Assembly (NCBI GenBank): GCA_026545225.1
Contig: CM048853.1
Span: forward strand, 20,533,255-20,597,254
DNA length: 64,000 nucleotides
From: Cornus controversa
Lineage: Eukaryota > Streptophyta > Magnoliopsida > Cornales > Cornaceae
Reading direction: 5' to 3'
The translations under genes and the position numbers were made by a program. This document shows positions 43,450-55,254 of the stretch, piece by piece. A model generated the notes under the pieces. It saw only the letters and a list, made by a program, of their open reading frames with translations, did not search any database and was not told the origin of the DNA. Numbering within the stretch: the first letter of the stretch is position 1; each line of letters starts with the position of its first letter.

Positions 43450-45400
43450 ATGGGTAAGAATAGAAAATTGCTCCCCCTCAAAAACCTTGATAAGAAGTCT
43501 ATGAATCTAGTAAAATTGTGTGATGAGTGTGAAGTTCCTAAGGGCATTACACTTGGGAATTTCCTTTCGATAGTGATTTTCGTTCTATCGAGGATGTTAG
43601 TGAGGATAAGATGTTTTTTTCCTCCAAATATCTTCATGCTTTCAAATTCCCTCTTCATCCATTTTACCATCTACCTTTCTACCTTGAATCTCGCTCCCTC
43701 TAGGAAAGCCCATTTTTTAGGCTTCTGTCCACCATTTTAGTTCTAAACCGAACAAGAAAACTTAATTTAGGGCTAGATGACCTTCTCATCTGCAACAATG
43801 TTACTTGAATCTGAGAAGAGGGGGATCGATGTCATCTCGCACCACCTTTATTGAATAAGATTATTGGTTATATTTAGAATTCTTATGAAAAGAATTGGAA
43901 AATTTGTATGGTTGTGGTTGGGGGTGAGTGGAAGGTCTATTTTTTTAATAATTGGAAGATTCCAAAAAGGTTCAGCCCCTTAGGTATCCCTTCCTATTCT
44001 TATCCTCATCTTGATTGTTGATATTGTTTTATGATTGATGTTCACCTTTTTAATTTCATTTATAAATTCAATAGTGCAACTAATAACAGTGCCTTTCCTG
44101 TGGAAGTCTACAGTTGACTTGACTACCTCCAATAAAACGTTTTGAGTGACGTTCCTTCCATTCCCTCTCCACTTTCCTTTAAGAATATGAAGAATGTTAG
44201 AAGTGATGCTTCTAATGAGATGAACATCCCTCGTCTCATCATATTAAGGATTCTCTCAAAGCTTCCTTTATCTAAGGAGGAAAAGATGAGGGTGGTAGAG
44301 TTGAAGAGAAAAACGTTTGAAAATGGTCAGTCTAGTCAATATGATCTGACTAACGAGGATGATTCTCCTCCACACAAGCAACATAAGTTGGTGGAGGTTC
44401 CATTTAGGGCTGCAAGAGGCACGACTCCTAAGGGCAAGTCTTCTTAGAATGGAAAATCTTCTAATGAGAAGGAAGATGAATCCATTCCCTCTGAGTTGGT
44501 GCCTGTGGAAGGGTCTCATTGGCTCACCACTTTGAAGAAGCCAGACGAGTCTCTTATGCACTCTGAGGATACCGCGTTCGATAATCCTACAGTGTGTTTA
44601 GCTTTGGCCAGGGGATTGGGACCCCAAATGATGAGGTCCTGCAAAAGGACATCCCTATGCAGGACCTGCTAGCTAAGGCACCTGTTACTGTTATCGAGGT
44701 AATTGTGCTTTTTTTATTCTTCTCCTATTTCTATTTCCTTTCTTTTTTTGCATTGTCTGATAATCTATTTTACTGGCTCTGTACCATGTTATGGCCTTAC
44801 TGTGGATAGTGAGTTCTACAAGGCTAACAAGTCTGAAAAGGGTAGGAAGAAGGTGGCCTCAGCTTACAAGGAGCTATCAGCCAAACATAAAGCTCTCGCC
44901 GGTTATTATAATAGGCTACTGGAGGTTGGTAAGAATGACTTTGTGGCCAAAGTGGAAAAGTTAGAGGCCTTCAGTAAGGCTTTGAGGAGACAGTGCAAAA
45001 ATAGAAGGACGATGCCAAACCTTTCTTGGCTAGGTTCATCAAGATCTCTATGTTAAGGAGTATTGAAGCCTTCAGTTTTGGCTTTAAGCAAGCTCAGCTT
45101 TTGAAGGCTGATCAGGAATACACTAATTCGGAACTGTATAACTTAGATATGTAGGTTGAAACACCTAGTCTGTACAGAGATTCTGAAGTCTCTAAAGCTG
45201 AGAATATTTTTAATCCTAAAGTGCCTTATGTTACTATGGAGCCTTTTGCTGAAGTGCCATCTTCTGTGGTTGATCCATCTCTTATTCTACTTAACATTTT
45301 GCCATTAAGGGCTCTTCTTCCCAAAACAAGGAACTCGAAGCCTTGGAGACTCAGCGTTAGATTTTTTTTCTCTTTTCTTTTTAAATGTAATGATGTAGCT
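43450..45400 (+). pseudogene. Decayed 'putative gypsy type transposon' (PF04195-like) gene
   Basis: From an ATG in good context at 43450 (MGKNRKLLPLKNLDKKSMNL) there are segments resembling the plant transposon-associated family: KYLHAFKFPLHPF-like sequence near 43620 and GEWKVYFFNNWKIPKRF near 43930. They are followed by a lysine-rich low-complexity region (44142-44447) and a helical, probably coiled-coil segment (YKANKSEKGRKKVASAYKEL, 44814-45000). A possible intron lies at 44698-44811. The gene is broken in several places. It is probably part of a retrotransposon relic rather than a host gene. No LTRs were identified for it. Confidence 0.55.
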
Positions 45401-45909
45401 TTCTAAGGGTTGAAGATTTTGTACTTACCCCTTTTGGGTTCTACTAATGGAAGAACTTTTTTCTCGCTCACTGGTGGTTTTTTTTCCATACTTAGACACT
45501 TTTCAATACTTCTATTTCATTTTCTTTGTATCCTCTTCTCTTTTTTCTCTGGTGACATGCCTAATTATTCTTCCTTGTCTTTTATGTAATTGTTCAGCCT
45601 TTCTTAGCTGGTTCTATCTTTTCTCTCTGGCTTTTAACTTAACTTTATTGTTTCGTAACTTTATATTATATAATGATATGCCCCTTTGAATACTTTCTAT
45701 TTTGCTGGCGGGCAGTTTTTAATCGCCTTCTGCCACTTAATTGGTTCACACATGCCTTCGATCAGCCTAAATTTGTCATCTGCTATTTTTATGCCTTTCT
45801 GGCGATCAACTTACTTTTTGTCTTTTGGTAACAAGCTTGCCCTTTTTTGCATTCGGCTAAATTTTGCCATGTGCCATATTATTTTTTAGATATCTTCTAC
45901 TACATAACT
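45401..45909. other. T-rich spacer between relics; no feature seen
   Basis: Strongly T-rich on the plus strand with hydrophobic chance ORFs. May be the 3' flank of the decayed gene. Confidence 0.6.
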
Positions 45910-46891
45910 TGTCGAGACCGGGTCCAATTTTGACCGATTTTCTTTTAATTCCATTTATTGTTATATAAATGATGTTACATATGTTTTAAACATGAAATGC
46001 ATGTTTAGTTTAAAGGTTTGGGGATGCTTTTGAACCATTTGGCTCATTTTGGGGATTTTCGGGTCGGCAGGGCCCTGGAGACCAAATATTTTTTTAAAAA
46101 TATTTATCTTTGGTTTTAGACCAATTAAAATGTTAAAAGAATTAAGGAAGTGATTTCGAAACTATAGCCCCTTTCAGAATCAAAAATGGAGGTCAGGATG
46201 ATACGTTAAATGATATAGGGGCATTTTAGTCTTTTTGTGCCCTAATTGATATAAATATCAAGTGGTTGAGACTTATCTTCATTTCACACAGGCCAAATAG
46301 ACAGCCACTTCTCTCCTTCTCTTTTTTTTCATCTCTTCTTCTTTTCTTCTTTGATTTAAAGCCCTAGGGCTTGGATTTAGAGGTTGCTAAAGAAGGACAA
46401 TGTGTTCTATGTGTTAAGGGTGACATCTTGAATCGAACAAATTCAGATTTGAGTGAAGTTGAAGCTTGGAAGATCCTAGGGTTTTGCTTGAAAAAAAGCT
46501 TGAATCTTGAGGTAGGAGTGTTTCTTCTCTCTTAGTCATCGATTTATAAGTTATTGGTGAGTTTGGGAGAATTTGGTTGAGTTTATCATGCTTGAGAGGG
46601 TGGTATGTTTGTGTATGATCTTTCTCTCTTTTCTTGTGATTAAATGCATGCTATAGATATTTATATCTTGTGATATATGTTGAAGTGAAAACATATATGT
46701 TGAATATATGAAATGAGAGCATATTTGTATATATGATGAATTGTATGCATATGTGAATTATATGCATGATTGTGAGCATACATGTGGTTATATGTGACAT
46801 GTGAGGGTATAATGTATGTTAGTGTTGCTAAAAAGCATGTGCATGTGTAGGTAAGCATGATATAAAGGTTATTTGTGATATGTTACCTAAT

Positions 46892-46941
<50 letters not shown>

Positions 46942-47540
46942 TTGTTTAAGTGAGTTATGCATGAAGTTCGGAGGTGCCAAACCATGTTATGGAAATCGTA
47001 ATATACACATCCATTATGGTATGACTGTCGGAGTCACCCCATCATACCGAGGCTAATGCTTAGAAATCAGAGTAGTTCAAAATCATGTGATCGTCAGAGT
47101 TATCTAATCACAATAGCAAGCCTATAAATTACCAAGGATGTATGATCATTGGAGTTGCCCAATCATACGAGTGTCATCAGAGTTAACCTACACTACATGA
47201 TCGTCGAGGATAACCAATCATGTATATGTATCGGATTATGACCGAAATATATGTAAATATAAAAATGCTTATGTGTTTAACTGTTAAGCATGATGAATGT
47301 GTTAAATGAATATAAATTGCATATAATTGGTTTGACATGCAAGCATTGAATATGTCATTTAGAGTAACAATATCATGATTGCATATCATGTAGGTCAGTG
47401 TCGGGTATATGCCTAGACGGGTTAAGGCATTTGTTACACCCTGATTTTGGATACCTCGTTAAGAGTGAAGGAAAGAGGAGTGAACGATGAAACCTCAACT
47501 GGTTCACACACTTGAACCCTTAGATCCCAAGACTTAGTTT
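45910..47540 (+). mobile_element. Truncated LTR related to the neighbouring chromovirus
   Basis: Begins TGTCGAGACCGGGTCC and, like the LTR at 47541, has a TTTTGACCGATTTT block, a TATAAATA box (near 46250) and a GAGGTAGGA segment, in the same order at roughly two-thirds identity by eye. There is no primer site or gag before the next LTR starts. It is an older or partial member of the same family. Contains a CA/TA microsatellite. Confidence 0.65.
46893..46940. repeat. (AC)n-(AT)n microsatellite
   Basis: About 19 AC units followed by about five AT units, within the truncated LTR. Confidence 0.95.
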
Positions 47541-50136
47541 TGTAATAACCGTGACCATTTTTGACCGATTTTTTTTTCCATTTATTGTCTTATAAATATT
47601 TTAAATGATTATATGTGTGTTTTAAATGTAAAATACATATTTGGGGACTTGTATAAGGGTCCGGAGAAGTTTTCAGAGCGTTTGGCAACACTTGAGTTTT
47701 CTGGGTTAGGCGGGCCTGGGGCGTGGGTTCAGTGGACCCAAAAAATTTGAAAGTGTCAAAATGACACCAAAATTTGAGACTAGCTGAAATAAAATATTTG
47801 ATGCACTATGAAGTTGATAACGAGTCCGTAGGAGTTACCAAAAGTGAAAACGAAGCTTGGGAAGTTTTAGTAAGTGGCTAGTGGCATTTTTGTAAATAGA
47901 AGAGGTTAGGTCTATAAATAGAAAGGAGAAGAATACAAAATTCATTCTCTCATTCTTCATTAGCCGTGAGAGAGCAATATATATATATATATATTTACAT
48001 TCATCTTCTTCCATTCTTCATTGAATTTGAAGGGCTTGGGGAAAGAATTGGAAGGCACTGAAAAAGAGAGAGCTGGTCTACGCATCAAGGGCTCGAGTTT
48101 GATCCATTTAGAATCAAATTCAAAAAAATTTAATTTTGATGAGAAATTGGGAAAATTATTTAGAAGCTCTTCTAGATTGAGGTAGGAATGCCTAACCTAT
48201 GAAATTCGGGGTTTGTGTGAGTATATTGGTTGTCTATAGCAACTAATTGGTTATGTGGGTATAATTAGATGTCTTTCAAGGTTAAAGCATGCTAATTTAT
48301 ACTATTTAGTGAATTCTCAATATGAAGTATGATGATTACATGTTTATAATTGTTTTTAATGTGAAAAGTGAGAGAATTATGTGTATTCATGTGTATATGT
48401 GAAGGTGACACCTATGTGTTTGATAAATTACCTTGAAAGTATGTTTGGATGTGAAATATGTTTAATTGTCAATATAATTGATGTGTAATGTGAAAAATGT
48501 GAAACATGTCCAATGTGAATGCATGTGAGGTTTATTTGGAAAATGTGCAAGCATGACAATTAGTATTTCATTACTTTGAATTGTATGTATATGTTTAGTA
48601 TAAGCATGTAGAATCCATCTTCATTCATTGGGAAGTGCATGGTGAGGGTAGTGAGCTCAATTAGGTAGAGTGTTTTCTTAACAAGTGGTGAGGTAATCCG
48701 GGTAGAACCCTCATGGGGTAATTCGGGGAGGAGCCCTATGGAGTAATCTGGTTTGAAGCTCCAGTTAGATGGACTCAAACGGAATCCTATGATGAGGTGA
48801 CTGTTTAGGAGCCTCAATTAGGTGGTATTGGACCGTCCAGGGAATTGGAGTCCAATGGATTGTGTTGAGAGTATGAGGGAATTATGCATATCATGTTACA
48901 TCATATATTACTTATGACATGGTTGAGATGAACGAATATTTTCGCAACATGATTAAATGCAAATGTATGTTTATGTGGTATTCACGAAACTTGCAGAATT
49001 ATGTTTTAAATGTTCCTACTGAGTGTGTTGTAGCTCATTCCATGAGTATTAACTCTTTTCAAGAAATGGAAAGGAAGTGATGAAGTCTCCCTAACGGTGA
49101 GTTGGTGTGGAGCAAGACTAGTTTCATTCAAGGACTTTTAAATGCTTTATTTGAATGCATATCCAAATTGTGGACTATATACACGCGGTGAACATGTATA
49201 AGATCTTTATATTTTGAGAATATGTTTTGATTTTATCTTATGATTTTACACATTATAAATATAGTTTTGAGCATGGTGAATGCTAGAAAATTTAAATGAT
49301 GTTTTTTCATTTATGTTCATTTTTATATGTATAAACTTATGAGAATGGTTGTGTTGATGAATTGGTGAAATAAGGAGTGTGTATATGATGAGAATGGAGA
49401 CACAACATAAAAATGGACACTTAAAAAAAATTTCAAGAAAACTTTGTTCGAGGGATTTCGATTAATCAAATCCCATGTTTCGCTTAATCGAAGAGCTTCA
49501 ATTAATCGATTAAGTATCGAAAAATGGTTCGATAGAAGTGGTTCAATTCCAGTAGGATTTCAATAGTATTTTGATACAAGTTCGATCAAGTGTAAGCTTT
49601 GATTAATCAAAACCTTAACTTCGATTAAACGAAGTGAGGCCTTCGATTAATCCAAGTGTGCACTTCCATCAAGCAAAAGATGCACAAACTGTGTGTTTCA
49701 GAGGGGCTTATGTATGCATGTTTTTCAATAAAGGACTCATGTAGTAGACTTAAACTGCTTATGCAGTTATGCATGCATGTATACATTGTAGTAATGGTAA
49801 TGGTAATGCTTCTGCTAGATTTTGAGATCACAACTTAGATTAATTGATCCATGTGACATTCTAGTGAGAAATTGATGTACATGATAATGCTTCCATTGAT
49901 TTATGATATGATGGTTTAGATTAAATGACCATATGTGACACTCCGGTGAGGAATTGATGTATTGATGTTAAAAAGGCTTCTGCAATAAGTAATGGCCCGA
50001 GGTTTGGGGCATGACAGCTTGGTATCAAGTTATGATATTAAGGTGAGATTGTTGTTGAGATGGTTCATGTAGTTTAAATAAATGGGTTTACTCTCAAAAT
50101 TTGGGCTTGGACTGGGGGAGTCTTGGTGGCGTGACA
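47541..50136 (+). repeat. Chromovirus-like 5' LTR, about 2.6 kb
   Basis: TG start at 47541. A TATA-like TATAAATAG lies near 47910. The end is either GGGCATGACA at 50016 or GGCGTGACA at 50136, because the LTR-end/primer-site phrase occurs twice. It contains GGGGTAATTCGGG-type phrase repeats at 48.65-48.85 kb. Confidence 0.7.
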
Positions 50137-50520
50137 GCTTGGTATTAGAGCATAACTAGGTCAAATACCTAAGGATGAAGGGTAAGGGTCAAGTCATGTG
50201 TAGATTCAGAATGGCTAAAACCAGTGAGTTTGAAAACCTAAAAACACGTGTAGACATGACATAGTTAATTAGAGAACTTATATGCATGTGAAATGTGCTT
50301 ACATGATAATATGCTAAGTGCTTATGTGATAACTTGTGTTATATGTTATGTGTTGACTTAAGAACATATTTATGTGATTAAATGTGTGTTGAAAAGTATG
50401 TCTATGTGTTACATACGTAAGTGATAATATGTTGTTATATTGCGTAATAGTTTGATCGTGTGTAGTACATAACATAAGATAACTTATTGTTGTTGACCTA
50501 TATCTTGACTATATAGAGAT

Positions 50521-51745
50521 ATGCCACCTAAACGTCGAGGAGGGGCAATTGGGGGTGAAGTCCCTGAGGGAAACCGTTTGATCACTGATATGACTGTGAC
50601 TCTTAGAGACTTTGTAAGGACTACAATTAATGAAGTGCAACAACTAGTAATACAACCGAAAGAGAGTGAAAGTGAGATGCGTTCCAAGTTCATCACTCGA
50701 TTTAACAAGTTGAGGCTTCCTAGTTTTAAGGGAAGTTTGGATTCGTTGATAGTGGATAATTGGTTGGAACAAGTAGAGAAACACCTAAAGATGATGTCTA
50801 CGCCCAATGATGGCATGAAAGTGATTCTTGCTACATACTTGTTTTTGGGTGGTGTTGAACTTTGGTAGAAGTCAATGAGTAATCGGTACGATGTTGAGAC
50901 AATGGCATGGGAAGAGTTTAAGACTCTATTTCTTGAGCATTATTTTCTTAGGCCAAATAATAGGGTGCTAAGGAAGGAATTTTAGGAGCTAGTTCATGAA
51001 GGCATGACCATAACTGAATATGAGAACAAGTTAATTTCTCTTTCATGCTTCACACCCGAAGTGGTGAGAGATTAGAAAGAGAAGACATGGAGGTTCGTCA
51101 ATGGCCTTCATCATTCGGTTAGACCATTTGTGTCTATTTTGGGCTTGAAAGTATATTCTGAGGTAGTAAAAATACCTTGATGTGTGAAACTGAAATGAAA
51201 GATATGTAAGAGAATAGAGAGGCTTGGAAGCAAAACAAGGCTTTGGCAGTTGCATTATAGGGGGCATGTAAGGAATAAATTCAAGGGTGGTTCTTCTCAT
51301 TCGGTGGGTTCAGTGGGACAACCTATGACACGTTCTACACCTATCACTCTTTTGCCTTTGACATCTACTAGGGTCGAGGTAATGTGCTACAAATGTAAGT
51401 AACCGGGGCACTACAAGGTAAATTTTCCTTTGAGAGCACCTATGAGAGCATCTATGAGTCAGCTTATGATTCATCCTAACATGATGACTTATGGGCAACA
51501 GGGACACATGGTGAGGCATTGTCCATAGTAGAGTGGAAATGCTATGGGTGGTCAGGGTTCACAGCAAAGGCCGACACAGACCGTGATTACACAGTCGTGC
51601 TATAGAGCATTGCCTCCACCATAACCAACTATGTTAGGTCAGAGTTCATGATCAGTGAGTGGATCTACCCATAGTGCATCCACATAGCAGTCTGGTTTTC
51701 GGGTTAGTGGAGCACAGAATCAGAGAGCTCAAGGCAGAGTATATG
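50521..51745 (+). pseudogene. Chromovirus-like gag fossil
   Basis: Capsid-type Retrotrans_gag region followed by a decayed CCHC-knuckle region. The first 115 codons are open; the rest is broken repeatedly. Not a host gene. Confidence 0.78.
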
Positions 51746-51752
51746 TTGTGAC

Positions 51753-53233
51753 TGATAAGCAATTAATATTGCATATTCAATATCCCTAAAATTATATGAA
51801 TTAGTGTCTTAGTAATATTTCTTTTATGTTTTTATTAATAATTTTAATCTTTTTATGATTGCAGGTGATTAAGGGTAATTCTGATTAATAATGGTGAAAT
51901 CAGGTTACAAATGGTACTCATTTAGTTATCACTGATGCTTGGCCCATGAGAGATATATTTATATTGAAGATCCAAACTAAATGGACTAAAGAAATGGGCT
52001 GGAAATGAATTTAAATGAAGAAAAGGAACATGGGCCTATTCGCATTGAAGATTGGGCCAATTCAGGCCTAAAAAATTTTGGACCTGTTTTGGTATTCAGA
52101 CCATATCTCCGTACGCGATTATCAAAATGACCCAAACTCCACATTGGTTGAAGGAAATTCAATTATGCACAATTTCATATTTCACAAAAAATTTCTAAAA
52201 CAGACGTTTTCATCAACTTTCTGCCCTATTTGCGCAGCTTCCACTTTTTGGGCGCAAATGCCACTTTGTGAGGAGCAAGTGCCATTTTTTTATGCGCACT
52301 TGCCACTTTGGAAAGGCCAGGTGTCCTGTTGGTTTAGTTTCGTAAAGTAAAAACGATGAAATGAAGGAAACTAGGGTATTCGGGGGTGGAGGAACACAGA
52401 GAGAAATACAGAGGCGATTCGTGACGATACGGACAAGAGGATGGTGATTTCATCATCGTTCAAACTTGGACATCCGATCATGAGCGGCCAAACACCATTC
52501 CGGGGAAGTGACGTAACCCTAACCTGTCTTTCAATGTTTTAAGTTGTATACTAATTTGGGAATAGATTATTTTGTGCATTGATTGTATAACCGAGACATA
52601 AACAATAGTTGTGCTATTGCTTTCAATTTGAATGTATTGATTCATTGCACGTTTATTCTTATTCTTGTAGAATGAATTTAAATTTGCAATGATTAGGGTT
52701 TGTTCTTTTCAACTTCTGTGATTTTGTTAAGATAGGTTATACAATAATTTTCACATATCGTTCAATTTAGATTTTTGATAATTCGTACTAAGCAAAGATG
52801 GGTTATAACATCATTAATTAGTCAGATGTATAGGCCATGCTAAGCGAAGACGAGTTATGCTTAATTGAATGTTGAACGAATTATCTTGATAGAATTGAAT
52901 TAGGCTTGTAGCCATTTTTTTCTGAATGCATAGAGTAACGTCCCAATTTAGTACAATTGTCATTGTTAGAGGGTTAGTGGTGAAGTCAGTTCCCAGGACC
53001 TTCTCTTCCTGATTAAATTTCATAACACCAATTTATAAAAAGCTTTAATTTTCTCAATTAATTTCAAGATCAAACATCAACAATTGTTTTCAATTATTTT
53101 AGAATTAATTCAAAGACTGAGTAACATAACAATTCAACCTTGCAAGTCCTTGAGGTTCGACACCCTCTATATAGCCCTGTCCTACGAGGACTTGTTCTAT
53201 TGCGAGTGGTTAAGTATAATTGAAATCACATCA
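51753..53233 (+). repeat. Athila 5' LTR, 1,481 bp
   Basis: Begins TGATAAGCAATTAATATTGC and ends AATCACATCA five bases before the primer site. Contains GCGCAA/GCGCAC and TTGCCACTT phrases near 52230-52310. Confidence 0.9.
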
Positions 53234-53238
53234 ATTTT

Positions 53239-53256
53239 TGGCGCCGTTGCCGGGGA
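53239..53256 (+). other. Athila primer binding site (tRNA-Asp type)
   Basis: TGGCGCCGTTGCCGGGGA, the usual Athila-clade primer site, just inside the 5' LTR. Confidence 0.92.
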
Positions 53257-53479
53257 CTTGCTTGAATCGTTTTGGTGCCTAGATTTAAAGATTAGTTTTA
53301 ATTTAATTGTTAAGTTAGGATTTTTCTTTATCCTTTTCTGATCCATTTCATTTTTTTTTTATTTTTTGAGTACAGGTGCTTTTGGTTACGAACCGTGAAT
53401 AGAGAAGTGGAATTCATCGTAACTCCCTGTGAGCTTTTCATATTCAAATTACTTGTGCTTGCTTATTCTAGTTAGTACT

Positions 53480-53610
53480 TTGCTTTCATTTGTTATTATT
53501 TTATTTTATTTATTTAATTATATTTTATTTTAGTTTCTTTTCTTATTTATTTTATTTTATTTATTTATTTGTTCATTTATTTAGTTATTTATTATTTTTA
53601 ATTAATTCTT
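53480..53610. repeat. TTTAT/TTTA-rich low-complexity tract in the Athila leader
   Basis: Runs of TTTAT and TTTA units between the primer site and gag. A similar tract follows integrase at 59275-59400. Confidence 0.88.
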
Positions 53611-53619
53611 AGTCCTTAC

Positions 53620-55254
53620 TTGTGGTATATGTTGGGTCGTCGGTCTCTAGATACACCAATAGTCCCATATAACCTTGAACTTGAAAGAACCTTACATCAA
53701 TATAGGGGAGAAATTAGGGCCCAAGACTTAGAGGAAGAACATTCATCTGAGACTGAGATTGAGACTGAAAATATGGCTGAGCACAATCCTCGAGCCCTTA
53801 AGGATCACTTCGCTCCTGGGGCATATACATCCCCATCCTGCATGCAATTGCCTAATGTCACAGTAGTAAATTATGAGATTAAGTCTAGCGTTATACAAAT
53901 GCTCCCATCTTTTTATGGACTTAATAATGAGGATCCGTATAAGCATCTTGATGACTTCTTAGAAGTTTGTTCAACTGTTAAAATCCAGAATTTTTCTGAT
54001 GAAGCTTTACGGATACGTCTCTTCCCATTCTCTCTAAAAGATAAAGCTAAAAACTGGTGGAATTCATTACACCGAATACGATCACCTCTTGGGCACAACT
54101 ACAACAAGAGTTCCTCAAGAAATACTTTTCAATAGGGAAAACAAATCAAATGAGGCGATCCATTACTAGTTTTTCTCAAATAAAAGGGGAGCAATTCCAT
54201 GATACATGGGAGAGATATGGTGATTTGCTTAGAAAGTGCCCTTATCATGATATTCCTAAGTGACAACTTGTACAATTTTTTTATGATGGGCTGATTGAGT
54301 CATATAGGCAAATGGTATATGCAACTTGTGGGGGTACATTCATGCTTAAGAATGAGGATGAGGCATGGACATTGTTTGTGAATCTGAGTGAAAATTCCAC
54401 ACAACATGATTCCGCCAGTCGAGTTAGAACAAGTAGTTCTCGCAAAATTGGAGGAGTGTTCGAAATAGGCACATCACTCGATGTCTCCACCAAAGTGGAT
54501 GAATTATCAAGAAAAGTCGATCAACTCATGGTGGTTAGTCAATTTTCGACCCCTTCTCCTATCTTACAGGAAGGATGTGGTATCTGCACTAGTCCGTCAC
54601 ACTATTCCATAGATTGTCCCATGTATGGGCAAGTTCCTGAATCTAATCTAGAACAAGTTAATGCTACTTTCTCTAGACCTGGAAACAATCCATATTCTAA
54701 AACATATAATCCAGGTTTAAGGAATCACCCAAATCTCTCATGGCGTAGTCCATCTCTCAACAATCCTGTCCCAAGGACCAGTTCCTATGTCAGGTTTTTA
54801 GTCGGGTCATCAATCTGCTTATCCTTCATCTAATATGCCCCAGAATCAATATTATCATCAAACTTCCCAACATCCACCTCGCAATTCAGCGTTTGAGGAT
54901 AAAGTGTTAGCAGCATTAGATAGACTCGACACTTGTGCTCAGTTACTTGAATTGAGCACTCAGTTAATTGAATCGAACACTCAGTTACTTCATTCCCACT
55001 CTCAATCCATCTCTAAGCTAGAGGCTCAAATGGGGCAACTAGCTAACACTTTGAATCGTAGAGAGGAAGGAAAATTGCCAAGTCAGCCAGTAACTAATCC
55101 TAGAGGGCAATATGCAATTGATGATGCCGCTGCCAGTGGCCATCATCATGAGCATGTTCAGACTATTACCACCTTAAGGAATGGGAGAGTGTTAGTAATA
55201 AGGTGTAAGAGAAGAAAGAGGTTGAGAGTGAAATGGGAAAGAGTCCTAATCTAG
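53620..55254 (+). pseudogene. Athila gag fossil
   Basis: Segments include YEIKSSVIQMLPSFYGLNNE, EDPYKHLDDFLEVCSTVKIQ and ALRIRLFPFSLKDKAKNWW, the capsid-type gag of Athila. Downstream are a Cys/His knuckle-like CGICTSPSHYSIDCPMYGQ (about 54580-54630) and a Gln/Ser-rich helical region. Open in pieces only. Confidence 0.85.

Larger units (their letters stand above)
47541..51752 (+). mobile_element. Ty3/Gypsy chromovirus-like retrotransposon, left part, broken
   Basis: A long 5' LTR (47541 to about 50136) starts TGTAATAACCGTGACC. Primer-site-like TGGTATTAGAGC (50140-50151) follows, then a gag region from 50521 (MPPKRRGGAIGG; Retrotrans_gag motifs NKLRLPSFKGSLDSLIVDNW and LATYLFLGGVELW). A decayed zinc-knuckle region lies near 51390-51530. 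The element is cut at 51752 by the Athila insertion and its pol lies beyond it, outside the window. gag is heavily broken. LTR length and gag suggest a Tekay/Del-type chromovirus; with no chromodomain in view this is inference. Confidence 0.78.
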
